Source: Rhodoblastus sp963710275
GTDB taxonomy: Bacteria; Pseudomonadota; Alphaproteobacteria; Rhizobiales; Beijerinckiaceae
Direction: 5' to 3'
Length of the DNA stretch: 64,000 nt
NCBI GenBank assembly: GCA_963710275.1
Contig: CAVPZS010000005.1
Location: forward strand, 682,001 to 746,000
The notes beneath the pieces are model-generated. The model was not told the origin of the DNA. It saw only the letters and a program-made list of their open reading frames with translations, and did not search any database. A program made the translations under genes and the position numbers. Below are positions 28,362 through 37,921 of this stretch, piece by piece (position 1 is the first letter of the stretch; each line of letters opens with the position of its first letter).

Positions 28362-28379
28362 ACGTCATTATTATGACGT
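28362..28379. promoter_or_regulatory. Inverted repeat ACGTCAT-TATT-ATGACGT
   Basis: Perfect seven-base arms (28362-28368 and 28373-28379) in the unusually AT-rich 244-base region before the chemoreceptor gene. Neither a T-tract nor a GC-rich stem is present, so an operator is likelier than a terminator. Binding protein unknown. Confidence 0.4.
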
Positions 28380-28517
28380 TCGTAATGTTGGCGTGGCGCA
28401 ATCGAATTGTTAGCGCGTCGTTAAGTTCAGAAGAACTATAACAACGATCATAAGCTGCCAAATTCAGCAGGCGATCTGGCAAGAGCTGCGATTGTTGGCG
28501 CACAGAGGCGAAGCGCG

Positions 28518-30665
28518 ATGAAGAAGACCACAAGCCTGCACGCGAAAGCGCTTCTATTCGCCATTGCCTTGTGCCTGATCACAGCCCTGGGGGTCGGCGC
28601 GATCGGCTTCGAAACCATGTGGCAGTCCGCCGAGGCGGCGCAGGCCGAGAGCCTGGCGCGCGCGGCGCGACATGCCGACGCCGTCGTCAAGGCCCTCGGC
28701 CAGCGTCTGGACGCCTATGCGGCGCTGCTGGCGGCGGACCCGCGCATCGTGGAGGCCGTCGCCCAGGGCGACCGCGCGGCGCTCGGAAAGATTTTCCCCG
28801 ACGATTTCGCCAACCTGACCGGGAATGATCCGTCGGTCTCGGTGCTCGAGGCGGCCGGCTCCGATGGTCATATCGTGATGCGGGGACACAATCCCGGCAA
28901 ATACGGCGACGACAAGTCAAGGGAGCCATCGGTTCGCGCCGCCTTGCAGGGCCTGCTCCATTCCGCGCCGACCATTTCGCCGACGTCCGGCGAGGCGGCG
29001 TGGCTTTCGGCGCATTCCCTCCGCAACGCCGATGGCCGCATTTTCGGCGAGATCAGCGTCGGCGCGCGTCTGAACGACAAGCTGGTTTCGGAAATCAAGG
29101 CCGAGACCGACGCGGACGTGATGATCGTCACCAAAGGCAAGGTGACCGCGGCGACATTCGAGGGCCATAGCGCCAGCGAGGCCCCCATTCCCGATGAGGC
29201 GATGGCGCAGGCCGCAACCGGACAACCGGTTGTCCTCGATTTCTTCGGCCGCTCCTTTTCGTCGAGGGCGCTGTCTTTCGCGTCCGATAACGGGCAGCCC
29301 CTGTCGATCATCGTTTTCAAGGATCGTGCGCCGATCCGGCGGCAAGCGATGGATTACCTTGTCGGCCTGGCGTGGAAGCTCGCCCTTGCCCTGCTTGTCC
29401 TGACCCCGCTCGTCGCCTTCGTCGTTCGGCGGGCCTTGCTGCGGCTCTCCAGGATTACCGAGGCGACCAAGGCGTTGGCGGGAGGGGATCTCGCCCTGGA
29501 TATCCCTGAATCGCTCGCGGGAGACGAGTTGGGCGAACTCGCCCGCGCGCTTGAGATTTTCAAGACGACGGCGATCGAGAAGCAGCGGATGACGCGCGCG
29601 CGGGAGGCTGAGCAACGGGAGCGCGAGGCGTCCGACCGCGCGGCTGCGGAGACGCACGAAGCCGAGACCCTGGCGCAGGCGGAGGCGCGGCGGGTGGCCG
29701 AGCAGCGCGCGATCGAGAACGAGCGCGACATCGTCATGTCCTCGATCGGCGCCGGCCTCGCCCGCCTTGCCGCGCATGACCTGACCTTCCGCCTGACCGC
29801 CCGCCTGCCCGAGGCCTACGCCAAGCTGCAGGCGGATTTCAACCTCGCCGCGAGCGAGCTCGAACAGGCGATGGCCAGGGTGGTCGAGGGCGCTCACGCC
29901 ATCGGCGCGATGAGCGGCGAGATCGCCGGCGGGGCGGACGACCTCGCCCAGCGCACCGAACACCAGGCGGCGACGATCGAGGAGACCGCCGCGGCGATGG
30001 AGGAGCTGACCGCCACCGTGCGCAACAGCGCCGAAGGCGCCAGCCGCGCCGCCGAAATCGTGCGCCGCACCATGGGCGACGCCGAGCAGAGCGGCGTGGT
30101 GATGGGCGAGGCGGTGGCGGCGATGGGCGGCATCGCCAGATCGTCGCACGACATCGGCAAGGTGGTCGATCTGATCGAGGAAATCGCCTTCCAGACCAAT
30201 CTGCTGGCGCTCAACGCCAGCGTCGAGGCGGCGCGCGCCGGCGAGGCCGGCCGCGGCTTCGCCGTGGTCGCGGCGGAAGTGCGGGCGCTTTCGGGGCGCT
30301 CGGCGGAAGCGGCGAAGGAGATCAATGGCCTGATTTCCTCGTCTTCGGCGCAGGTCGAGCAGGGCGTGGAGCTGGTCGGGCGCACGGGCGGCGCGCTGGA
30401 GCGGATGATCGGCCAGGTGCAGGAGATCAACACGCTGATCGCCGACATGGCCACGGCGTCGCGCGAACAGGCGATCACGCTGACAGAGGTCGGCAAGGCG
30501 GTCGCGAGCCTGGACCAGACCACGCAGAAGAACGCAGGCCTGGTCGAAGAGACCTCGGTCGCCACGCAGACCCTCAGCGCCAAGGGCGACGAACTTCTCG
30601 CCCTCGTCGGCGCCTTCACCATAGGCAGTGGCCGCCGCCCCGGCGCCGGGCGCCGGGTGGCCTGA
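28518..30665 (+). CDS. Methyl-accepting chemotaxis protein with periplasmic sensor
   Basis: 715-residue chemoreceptor. TM1 at residues 10-30 (ALLFAIALCLITALGVGAIG), a periplasmic domain of about 240 residues containing a single-Cache-like fold segment (SGEAAWLSAHSLRNADGRIF, a sCache_3 style hint), TM2 near 285-305, a HAMP domain, a coiled-coil linker rich in Glu/Ala/Arg, and the signalling domain with EIAFQTNLLALNASVEAARA and candidate methylation-site helices. No C-terminal CheR-binding pentapeptide is visible (it ends GRRPGAGRRVA). Monocistronic; no che genes nearby, so it relies on a chemotaxis cluster elsewhere. Confidence 0.92.
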   Translation: MKKTTSLHAKALLFAIALCLITALGVGAIGFETMWQSAEAAQAESLARAARHADAVVKALGQRLDAYAALLAADPRIVEAVAQGDRAALGKIFPDDFANLTGNDPSVSVLEAAGSDGHIVMRGHNPGKYGDDKSREPSVRAALQGLLHSAPTISPTSGEAAWLSAHSLRNADGRIFGEISVGARLNDKLVSEIKAETDADVMIVTKGKVTAATFEGHSASEAPIPDEAMAQAATGQPVVLDFFGRSFSSRALSFASDNGQPLSIIVFKDRAPIRRQAMDYLVGLAWKLALALLVLTPLVAFVVRRALLRLSRITEATKALAGGDLALDIPESLAGDELGELARALEIFKTTAIEKQRMTRAREAEQREREASDRAAAETHEAETLAQAEARRVAEQRAIENERDIVMSSIGAGLARLAAHDLTFRLTARLPEAYAKLQADFNLAASELEQAMARVVEGAHAIGAMSGEIAGGADDLAQRTEHQAATIEETAAAMEELTATVRNSAEGASRAAEIVRRTMGDAEQSGVVMGEAVAAMGGIARSSHDIGKVVDLIEEIAFQTNLLALNASVEAARAGEAGRGFAVVAAEVRALSGRSAEAAKEINGLISSSSAQVEQGVELVGRTGGALERMIGQVQEINTLIADMATASREQAITLTEVGKAVASLDQTTQKNAGLVEETSVATQTLSAKGDELLALVGAFTIGSGRRPGAGRRVA

Positions 30666-30685
30666 TCGCGTTCGGCGAAGGCGGT

Positions 30686-32092
30686 CTAGCTCATGCGCCG
30701 CGTCATGCGGCTCATGAAGGCGAAGACCTTGCCGAAGGGCGGATACAGGTAGGGTACGCCGCTGAAGCGCGATTGGACGAACACCGGCTTTTCCTTGGAA
30801 AAGGCGCGAAAACCCCATTCGCCGTGATAGGCGCCCATGCCGCTCGGGCCGACCCCGCCAAAGGGCTGATCCTCCTGCGCGAAATGCAGCAGGCAATCAT
30901 TCCATGTGACGCCGCCGGAAATGGTTTCGTTCAGCAGGCGCGCGCGAAAATCCGCTTCGTCGCCGAAACCATAGAGCGCCAGCGGGCGGTCATGGGCATT
31001 GACATAAGCCAGCGCCCCGTCAAGCGAGTCATAGGGCAGGATCGGCAGCAGGGGCCCGAAGATTTCCTCCTTCATGATCGCCATTCCCGGCTGCGCGCCC
31101 AAAAGCGCGGTCGGCGCGATCTTTCGCGTTTCCGGCGTTATGACTTCGCCCTCTCCGGCGAGCACGACGGCCTTGGCGCCCGAGGCGACGGCGTCGTCGA
31201 GCAGCGCCCGCAGGCGCTGGTAATGGCGTTCCGAAATCACGCTCGTATAGTCGGGATTGTCGGCGATGACAGGATAGTTCCTGCCGACGGCGCGTTTCAG
31301 GGCCGCAATCAGACCGTCGATTTTTTCCCGCGGCGCCAGGACGTAATCCGGGGCGATGCAGGTTTGCCCCGCATTGACCCATTTGCCGAAAGCGAGCGCC
31401 CGAGCGGCGCGGTCCAGGTCGAAATTTTCATGCAGGATCGCCGGCGACTTGCCGCCGAGCTCCAGCGTCACCGGCGTGAGGTTTTTCGCCGCGGCCTGCG
31501 CCACCAGCCGCCCGACCGCCGTCGATCCGGTAAAGAGCAGATGGTCGAACGCAAGCGCGGCGAAGTCGCGGCCGACATCGGCGCCGCCAATGACCACGGC
31601 CATTTCCCCAGGCGCAAAATTTTCCGCGACGATGCGGGCCAGCAGATCGGAAAAGCGCGGCGTCAGCTCCGACGGCTTGATCATCACCCTGTTGCCGGCG
31701 GCGAGCGCCGCGACCGCCGGCGCCAGCGCCAGATCCAACGGATAGTTCCACGGCGAAATCACCCCGATCACGCCGACCGGCTGGCGCAGCAGCCGGTTAT
31801 GGCCGGGCGCGTAGAGGATCGAGGTCGGCGCGCGGCGCGGCCTCATCCATTTGCGCAGATGGCGCCGCGCATGGCGGATCGCGCCCAGCAGCGGCGTGAC
31901 CTCGAGCATACTGGTTTCATTGGCGCTGCGATTGCCGAAATCGGCGGATATGGCCGTGGCGAACTCGCCCTCATGGCGCAGGACCATGGCCTCGATGCGG
32001 TCGAGGCGGTCGCGGCGGACGTCATGCGACGGCGCCATGTCCCCCAGGAACGCGGCTTTCTGCCGTGACAGCAGGTCTTCCATCTCGCTCAT
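30686..32092 (-). CDS. Aldehyde dehydrogenase, coniferyl-aldehyde-dehydrogenase-like
   Basis: NAD(P)-dependent oxidation of an aldehyde to the acid. 468 residues, the shorter class-3-like ALDH size. Motifs: PVGVIGVISPWNYPLDLALA, FTGSTAVGRLVAQAA, the catalytic-Glu block VTLELGGKSPAIL and catalytic Cys in NAGQTCIAPDYVL; PFGGVGPSGMGAYHGEWGF near the end. The hydrophobic C-terminal segment (YLYPPFGKVFAFMSRMTRRM) resembles the membrane-anchoring tail of fatty-aldehyde dehydrogenases, so a fatty or aromatic aldehyde is possible. Faces away from the helicase gene. Confidence 0.9.
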   Translation of the reverse strand: MSEMEDLLSRQKAAFLGDMAPSHDVRRDRLDRIEAMVLRHEGEFATAISADFGNRSANETSMLEVTPLLGAIRHARRHLRKWMRPRRAPTSILYAPGHNRLLRQPVGVIGVISPWNYPLDLALAPAVAALAAGNRVMIKPSELTPRFSDLLARIVAENFAPGEMAVVIGGADVGRDFAALAFDHLLFTGSTAVGRLVAQAAAKNLTPVTLELGGKSPAILHENFDLDRAARALAFGKWVNAGQTCIAPDYVLAPREKIDGLIAALKRAVGRNYPVIADNPDYTSVISERHYQRLRALLDDAVASGAKAVVLAGEGEVITPETRKIAPTALLGAQPGMAIMKEEIFGPLLPILPYDSLDGALAYVNAHDRPLALYGFGDEADFRARLLNETISGGVTWNDCLLHFAQEDQPFGGVGPSGMGAYHGEWGFRAFSKEKPVFVQSRFSGVPYLYPPFGKVFAFMSRMTRRMS

Positions 32093-32234
32093 CGCCGTGT
32101 CTCCCCGCGACGAAATTGGGGACGGCTTCGCTCCGGCACAAGGGTTTCCGTGGCCAGGCGCCGCTCCAGCTTTCCAAATTTTGCTTATCCGGCTATGTTC
32201 GGCCTATGTTCCCTCAGCTTGAGTCGGTGGTCCC

Positions 32235-34293
32235 TTGAGCGCCGCGCATCTCGAAAAGCTCAACGCCGAACAACGCCGGGCCGTCGAACATGGCGCGGGC
32301 GCTGGACCCGCCGCGCCGCTGCTGATCATCGCCGGCGCGGGTTCCGGCAAGACCAGCACCCTCGCCCATCGCGTCGCCCATCTGATCGTCCATGGCGCAG
32401 ATCCGCGCCGCATCCTGCTGATGACCTTTTCCCGCCGCGCCGCCTCCGAACTTTGTTCGCGCGTGAAACGTATCTGCGGCGAGGCGCTGGGAGCGAAGGC
32501 GGGCGTGCTGACCGATGCGCTGGCCTGGGCCGGAACCTTCCACGGCATTGGCGCGCGCCTGTTGCGCGAACATGCCGAACAGATCGGGCTGGACGTGAAT
32601 TTCACCATCCACGACCGCGAGGACAGCGCCGACCTGATGAACCTGGCGCGGCACGATCTCGGTTTCTCCAAGACCGAAAGCCGGTTTCCGACCAAGGGAA
32701 CCTGCCTCTCCATCTATTCGCGGGCGGTCAATTCGGAAGAGCCGCTCGACGACGTCCTGGCGAAGAACTTCCCGTGGTGCGCCAACTGGAGCGCGCAACT
32801 GCGAACACTTTTCGCGTCTTACGTCGAGGCCAAGCAGGCTCAGAACGTGCTCGATTACGACGATCTGCTGCTTTACTGGGCGCAGATGGTGGGGGATCCC
32901 CACCTCGCCGGCCAGATCGGCGCACGTTTCGACCATGTGCTGGTCGACGAATATCAGGACACCAACCGTCTCCAGGCGTCGATCCTGATGGGGCTGAAGC
33001 CGGACGGGCGCGGACTGACCGTGGTCGGCGACGACGCCCAGTCGATCTACGCCTTTCGCGCGGCGGAGGTGCGCAACATCCTCGACTTCCCGCAAAAGTT
33101 CTCGCCGCCGGCGCGGGTCGTCACGCTGGAGCGCAATTATCGCTCGACCCAGCCGATCCTCGCCGCAGCCAATGGCGTGATATCCCTGGCCGCCGAGCGG
33201 TTCACCAAGAATCTGTGGACGGAAAAGCCATCGAGCCAGCGGCCGCGCCTCGTAACGGTGCGCGACGAGACGGACCAGGCCAATTACATCGTCGAAAACA
33301 TTCTGGAGGCGCGCGAGGCCGGCGAGCGACTCAAGCAGCAGGCCGTGCTGTTTCGCGCCTCGCATCACAGCGGGCCGCTCGAAATCGAGCTGACCCGGCG
33401 CAATATTCCCTTCGTCAAATTCGGCGGCCTGAAATTTCTCGACAGCGCCCATGTCAAGGATCTGCTGGCGCTTCTGCGCTTCGCGCAAAATCCGCGCGAC
33501 CGCGTCGCCGGTTTCCGCGTGTTGCAATTGCTGCCCGGCGCCGGCCCGGCGCTGGCGCGCAAAACCCTCGACGCCATGACTCGAAGCGGCCGATCCGCTG
33601 GCGGCGCTGATCGCCTTCCCGGCGCCGCCGCGCATCGAAAAGCATTGGCCGGATTTCCTTGGCGTCATGCAGAATCTGCGTGGGAAGACAGGGGCCTGGC
33701 CGGCGGAGTTTATCGCGGCGCGGACCTGGTATGAGCCGCTTCTGGAGCGGCTGCACGAGGACGCGCTGACCCGCAAGCTCGATCTCGTGCAGTTGGAGCA
33801 GATCGCCGCCACCTATCCCTCGCGCGAGAAATTTTTGACCGAACTGACGCTCGATCCGCCCGACGCCACCAGCGCCGAGGCGGGCGTTCCCCTGCGCGAC
33901 GAGGATTATCTGATCCTTTCCACCATCCATTCCGCCAAGGGGCAGGAATGGAAATCGGTGTTCCTGCTCAATGTGGTCGACGGCTGCATCCCCTCGGACC
34001 TCGCCACCGGCGCCACGGCGGAAATCGAGGAGGAGCGCCGCCTGCTCTATGTCGCCATGACCCGGGCCAAGGACCAACTGCACCTGGTGACGCCGCAGCG
34101 CTTCTTCACCCATGGGCAGCACGCCTACGGCGACCGGCATGTCTATGCCGCGCGCAGCCGCTTCATCCCCGCCGCCCTGACGCCGCTGTTCGAAATGGCT
34201 GCATGGCCGGTCGCGCCCGTCGGGGCGGGCGCCGCGAGCGCGCAGCGACCGAAAATCGACCTGAGCGCCCGCATGCGCGGCATGTGGCGCTGA
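32235..34293 (+). CDS. UvrD/Rep-family superfamily 1 DNA helicase (frameshifted near 33580)
   Basis: 3-prime to 5-prime ATP-dependent helicase of about 685 residues. Motif I is IIAGAGSGKTSTLAHRV, motif Ia LMTFSRRAASELCSRV, motif II VLVDEYQDTNRLQ, motif III VVGDDAQSIYAFRAAE, motif IV LERNYRSTQPILAAAN, motif V STIHSAKGQEWKSVFLLN and motif VI LLYVAMTRAKDQLHL. The start is a TTG (MSAAHLEKLNAEQRRAVEHG) because all upstream ATG codons are out of frame or stopped. One indel near 33580 interrupts subdomain 2B. Smaller than UvrD of E. coli. Followed 12 bases later by dinB, suggesting a DNA-damage unit; no LexA box was identified. Confidence 0.9.
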
Positions 34294-34305
34294 CAGGGCG
34301 CCGCC

Positions 34306-35397
34306 ATGGAGCGGATACGCAAAATCATCCATATCGACATGGACGCGTTTTTCGCTTCGGTCGAACAGCGCGACAATCCCTCGTTGCGCGGCAGGCCGGT
34401 GGCGGTCGGCCATGGCCGCGAACGCGGCGTGGTGGCCGCCGCGAGCTACGAGGCGCGGACGTTCGGCGTGCGCTCGGCCATGCCTTCGGTGACGGCGATG
34501 CGGCAATGCCCGGAGCTGATTTTCACCCCGCCGCGCTTCGAGGTCTACAAGGCGGTGTCCGCGCAGATCCGCGCCATTTTTGCGCGATTCACGCCGCTGA
34601 TCGAGCCGCTGTCGCTGGACGAAGCCTATCTCGACGTCACCGACCATCTGGCGCAGGCGACCGCGACGCAGGCCGCCGAAACCATCCGCGCCCTGATTCT
34701 TGCCGAGACAGGCCTGACCGCTTCCGCCGGCGTGTCCTACAACAAGTTCCTGGCGAAGATCGCCTCCGACCAGAACAAGCCCAACGGCCAGTTCGTCATC
34801 ACGCCGAAGCAGGGACCGGTTTTTGTCGAGACCTTGCCGGTGAAGAAATTCCATGGCGTCGGCCCGGCGACAACCGAGAAAATGAAGGCCCTCGGCATAG
34901 AGACCGGGCGCGACCTGAAAACCTGCGCGCTGGAATTCCTGCAGGATCATTTCGGCAAGGCGGGCGCCTATTATTACGCCATCGCCCGCGGGATCGACGA
35001 ACGCCCCGTGCGGCCGGATCGCGAGCGCAAGTCCATCGGCGCCGAGCGGACTTTTCTGACCGACCTTCGCACGGCCGAGCAGGCCGAAAACCTTTTGCCG
35101 GAAATCATCGAAAAGGTCTGGCGCCATTGCGAGAGCATGAACCTGCGGGGGAGAACGCTGACCCTGAAGGTGAAATACGCCGATTTCCACCAGATCACGC
35201 GCAGCCATACGGGGGACGCGCCTATCGCGACGCGTGAAGATTTCGAGTCTCGCGCGAAAAACCTGCTGGCGCCGGTTTTTCCGGCTCAGCGCGGCGTTCG
35301 CCTGCTCGGCCTCACCATTTCGGGCTTTGACCGGCCTCCAGCAGAGGGTGACGCGCAATTGAGCCTTGATCTCCCTCGTTCGAGATGCTCCCAATAA
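34306..35397 (+). CDS. dinB: DNA polymerase IV (Y-family translesion polymerase)
   Basis: Error-prone translesion polymerase, 363 residues. Catalytic carboxylates in IIHIDMDAFFASVEQRDNP (N-terminus) and the SLDEAYLDVT motif near residue 105; YNKFLAKIASDQNKPNG and the helix-hairpin-helix segment FHGVGPATTEKMKALGI follow, then the little-finger domain. The C-terminal QLSLDLP is a sliding-clamp-binding motif. ATG at 34306 is 12 bases after the helicase stop. Confidence 0.95.
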   Translation: MERIRKIIHIDMDAFFASVEQRDNPSLRGRPVAVGHGRERGVVAAASYEARTFGVRSAMPSVTAMRQCPELIFTPPRFEVYKAVSAQIRAIFARFTPLIEPLSLDEAYLDVTDHLAQATATQAAETIRALILAETGLTASAGVSYNKFLAKIASDQNKPNGQFVITPKQGPVFVETLPVKKFHGVGPATTEKMKALGIETGRDLKTCALEFLQDHFGKAGAYYYAIARGIDERPVRPDRERKSIGAERTFLTDLRTAEQAENLLPEIIEKVWRHCESMNLRGRTLTLKVKYADFHQITRSHTGDAPIATREDFESRAKNLLAPVFPAQRGVRLLGLTISGFDRPPAEGDAQLSLDLPRSRCSQ

Positions 35398-35428
35398 AGA
35401 AAATTGACGCAAAAACGGGGGGCATCAC

Positions 35429-36640
35429 ATGGCGCAGCAGGGCTGGAAGATCGCAATCGTCGGCGGCGGCATCGGCGGCTTGACGCTCGGCCTGGCCCTG
35501 CGCGAGCGGGGCGTCGAGGCGGATATTTACGAGCAGACGTCCGAACTGCGCGAAATCGGCGCGGCGGTGGGGTTGTCGGCCAATGCGACGCGCTTTTACG
35601 AGCATCTCGGCCTCGGCGATAAATTTGCGAAGGTTGGCTTTGAAATCGACACCCTCATCTTTCGCGACGGCCGCAGCGGCGAAGTAATCGGAAAGCACGG
35701 GGGTAAACCCAGTTACCGCGCGCAGTTCGGCGCGCCGTGGTGGGGCGTGCACCGGGCCGACCTGCAGAAAATCCTCTGGCAATCGCTCGGAATGGAGCGA
35801 ATTCATCTGAACAAGCGGCTGGCGGACGCGGAGGACCGCGGCGACGAGGTGACGCTTCGCTTTGCGGATGGAAGCAGCGCCAGCGCCAATCTCGTCATCG
35901 GCGCCGACGGCGCCCGCTCTCGCGTGCGTCATTGGATGCTCGGATATGACGACGCGCTTTATTCGGGCTGCTCCGGCTTTCGCGGCATCGTCCCGCCCGA
36001 ATTGCTGGACAAGTTGCCCGATCCCCAGGCGCTCCAGTTCTGGATGCGACCGGGCGGCCACCTGCTGCACTATCCGATTGGCGACGGGGACCATAATTTC
36101 CTGCTGGTCGAGCGGAATCCCTCGCCCTGGCCCGTCCGCGAATGGATGATGCCGGCGGCGCAGGGAGAGCAGTTGGAGCAGTTCACGGCTTGGCATCCCG
36201 CCGCGCTGCAGATGATCACGGCCGTGCCGACCAGCCAGCGCTGGGCGCTGTTCCATCGGCCGCCGCTGAGCCGCTGGAGCAAGGGCCGGGTGACGCTGAT
36301 CGGCGACGCGGCCCACGCCGTCGTGCCCCATCACGGGCAAGGCGCCAACCAGACCATCGAGGACGTGGTGGTTCTGGCGCGCTGCATCGCGGAGACGAAG
36401 GCCTCGGACTACGCCCAGGCGCAGGAAGCCTACGAACGGCTGCGCCGCGGCCGCACCCGCAAGGTGCAAATGGCGTCGATCTCTGTTCCGGACATCCTGC
36501 ATTTGCCGGACGGTCCGGCGGCGGATGCGCGCAATGCGCGCCTGTCGAGGGAGGAGAACGTCCGCGGCCACCTCGAATGGATCCACGACTTCGATCCGGC
36601 GCAGGCGCCGACGGACCGCCAGGGCGGGACCTGGCTTTGA
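35429..36640 (+). CDS. FAD-dependent aromatic monooxygenase (salicylate / 3-hydroxybenzoate hydroxylase-like)
   Basis: Class A flavoprotein hydroxylase, 403 residues. FAD-binding IAIVGGGIGGLTLGLALRER at the N-terminus, the DG motif LVIGADGARSRVR near residue 155, and the GD motif VTLIGDAAHAVVPHHGQGAN near 288. The GIGAAVGLSANATR-like block (EIGAAVGLSANATRFYEHLG) places it with salicylate and 3-hydroxybenzoate hydroxylases, but the substrate cannot be fixed from sequence. Stands alone, convergent with a cupin gene 25 bases away. Confidence 0.86.
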   Translation: MAQQGWKIAIVGGGIGGLTLGLALRERGVEADIYEQTSELREIGAAVGLSANATRFYEHLGLGDKFAKVGFEIDTLIFRDGRSGEVIGKHGGKPSYRAQFGAPWWGVHRADLQKILWQSLGMERIHLNKRLADAEDRGDEVTLRFADGSSASANLVIGADGARSRVRHWMLGYDDALYSGCSGFRGIVPPELLDKLPDPQALQFWMRPGGHLLHYPIGDGDHNFLLVERNPSPWPVREWMMPAAQGEQLEQFTAWHPAALQMITAVPTSQRWALFHRPPLSRWSKGRVTLIGDAAHAVVPHHGQGANQTIEDVVVLARCIAETKASDYAQAQEAYERLRRGRTRKVQMASISVPDILHLPDGPAADARNARLSREENVRGHLEWIHDFDPAQAPTDRQGGTWL

Positions 36641-36665
36641 CGTTTCGACGTCTCGAAAGAGCTAG

Positions 36666-37064
36666 CTAGGCGAGATATTGCGCGTCGCTGACCTGCTCCA
36701 TCCACTCGACGGCCTTGCCGTCGACGGCTTCCTGGATGGCGATATGGGTCATGGCGGTGGTCGGCGCGGCGCCGTGCCAATGTTTTTCCCCCGGCGGAAT
36801 CCAGACGACGTCGCCGGGCCGGATTTCCTCGATCGCGCCGCCCTCGCGCTGGACCCGGCCGCAGCCGGCGGTGACGACGAGCGTCTGCCCCAGGGGATGA
36901 GTGTGCCACGCCGTGCGCGCGCCGGGCTCGAAGGTGACGCTGGCGCCGGTCACGCGGGCCGGTGCGGGCGCGCTGAACAGCGGGTCAACGCGAACCGCGC
37001 CGGTGAACCAATCGGCGGGCCCCTTGCCGGAGGGCTGGGAGCCGCTGCGCTTGATGTCCATCAA
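36666..37064 (-). CDS. Small cupin-domain protein
   Basis: 132 residues, single conserved beta-barrel. Metal-ligand motif 1 is GARTAWHTHPLGQTLVVTAG and motif 2 is PGDVVWIPPGEKHWHGAA, both with intact histidines. This is the type found with carboxymuconolactone-decarboxylase-like proteins (quercetinase-like cupins). The second Met (37061) is an equally good start. Opposite strand to the flavin monooxygenase; a shared aromatic pathway is possible but unsupported. Confidence 0.85.
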   Translation of the reverse strand: MMDIKRSGSQPSGKGPADWFTGAVRVDPLFSAPAPARVTGASVTFEPGARTAWHTHPLGQTLVVTAGCGRVQREGGAIEEIRPGDVVWIPPGEKHWHGAAPTTAMTHIAIQEAVDGKAVEWMEQVSDAQYLA

Positions 37065-37091
37065 GACCTCCGTAGTCTTCTAACGTCGGCA

Positions 37092-37346
37092 TCAATGCTC
37101 AGCGCCGTTCCTGTTCTTGTAGTGGCGAAAGGTCGCCGATACGAGAAATGCAAACTGAAGCAAGCATCCGCCCAGAATGAGCGCGACGACGCTGTCTCTG
37201 GTTGGCGCGCCAAAGGCAAAATGGGCGATGACGCAGGCAATGGCAAAACAGGCCATGAGTGGGGCAATGAGTGCGGCCGTCGAATAGGCGCCGAGAATAA
37301 GTCCGACAATGATGCATGAAATCACAAGCGCGGCCATGTCACACAT
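37092..37346 (-). CDS. Small three-helix membrane protein beside the exopolysaccharide cluster
   Basis: 84 residues, almost entirely hydrophobic: helices at about 5-23 (ALVISCIIVGLILGAYSTA), 27-47 and 54-73, ending in a basic tail (TFRHYKNRNGAEH). It resembles in size and topology the small EPS-regulating membrane proteins that sit next to exoY-type genes in Hyphomicrobiales, but no specific family was recognised. A decayed copy of the same gene plus upstream region lies about 430 bases away (37563-37774). Transcribed away from the EPS operon. Confidence 0.6.
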   Translation of the reverse strand: MCDMAALVISCIIVGLILGAYSTAALIAPLMACFAIACVIAHFAFGAPTRDSVVALILGGCLLQFAFLVSATFRHYKNRNGAEH

Positions 37347-37493
37347 GCCTCAGAAAAGCTCGGATCCCGGCCAGATCCGAAGGGATCATGGCGGATGGTC
37401 CGATGTGAAGTCAACATAAGCTTGAGCTATTTCCGTAGCATAATCTCTCGCGTCAACTTTTTGTGCGTCGGCTCTAAGGTATTGATTCCAGTC
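37165..37493. repeat. Tandem direct repeat, copy A (3-prime half of the small membrane gene plus its upstream DNA)
   Basis: Aligns collinearly with copy B (37595-37921) at an offset of 427-430 bases. Shared landmarks include AGAATGAGCGCG (37173 / 37603), the sequence around TAAGCTTGAGCT / TAAGCTTCAGCT (37416 / 37843) and TTTTTGTGCG (about 37458 / 37885). Similarity extends through the gene and roughly 145 bases upstream of its start, so a whole transcription unit was duplicated. Confidence 0.65.
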
Positions 37494-37562
37494 TTGAGCG
37501 AGGTTTGACAGAGTTTTTGGCGTGACGCTGCGCTCAGGCTACTAAACCATTGCAATCCGTCG

Positions 37563-37774
37563 TCAATCATCGGCTCCAGGCCAGCGCCGGACGCTCGCGG
37601 CGAGAATGAGCGCGGCCACGCCATGCTTGGCCGACACGGCCCCGGCGAAATGTCCAATTGCCAAAGCCAAGCTAAAGAAGCCATGAACTGAGCAATATGC
37701 GTCGCTGTTGAGTGTTTGCCGAGAACATCCCTTATAATCAGAGATGTAATGCGAAAGCATTGCTATTGCGCTCC
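37563..37774 (-). pseudogene. Decayed copy of the small membrane-protein gene
   Basis: Translation still shows HGFFSLALAIGHFAGAVSAK followed by HGVAALILAASV, which lines up with helices 2 and 3 of the 37092-37346 protein (CFAIACVIAHFAFGAPT, DSVVALILGGCL). The equivalent of the start codon is lost and helix 1 is disrupted into a hydrophilic stretch (YISDYKGCSRQTL), so it is a remnant of a duplication. Confidence 0.55.
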
Positions 37775-37921
37775 TGCTCAAGGATTTTCAAAATTGGCCG
37801 CGAATGGAGCTTAATAATGACACCACCCGACACGAAATCAACCTAAGCTTCAGCTTTTTCATCCAGTAAGCTTGGCGCATCACATTTTTGTGCGGCGCAC
37901 ATGCATTGCTTTATGATCGCA
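37595..37921. repeat. Tandem direct repeat, copy B
   Basis: Diverged second copy of 37165-37493. The upstream (promoter-side) half, 37775-37921, is as well conserved as the coding half, which suggests selection on, or a recent origin of, the regulatory DNA now lying between the decayed gene and the EPS operon. Confidence 0.65.

Noticed and set aside
28917..30896. Long minus-strand open frame (659 codons) opposite the second chemoreceptor
   Set aside because: Arg/His/Gly-rich composition with no motifs, fully explained by the codon bias of the strongly supported MCP gene on the other strand.
32214..35412. Minus-strand open frames of 532 and 652 codons opposite helicase and dinB
   Set aside because: They are antisense shadows; the plus-strand proteins carry all helicase and polymerase motifs.
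37427..37684. 85-codon minus-strand frame between the repeat copies
   Set aside because: It runs across repeat boundaries, has no ribosome-binding site and its predicted protein has no family resemblance.
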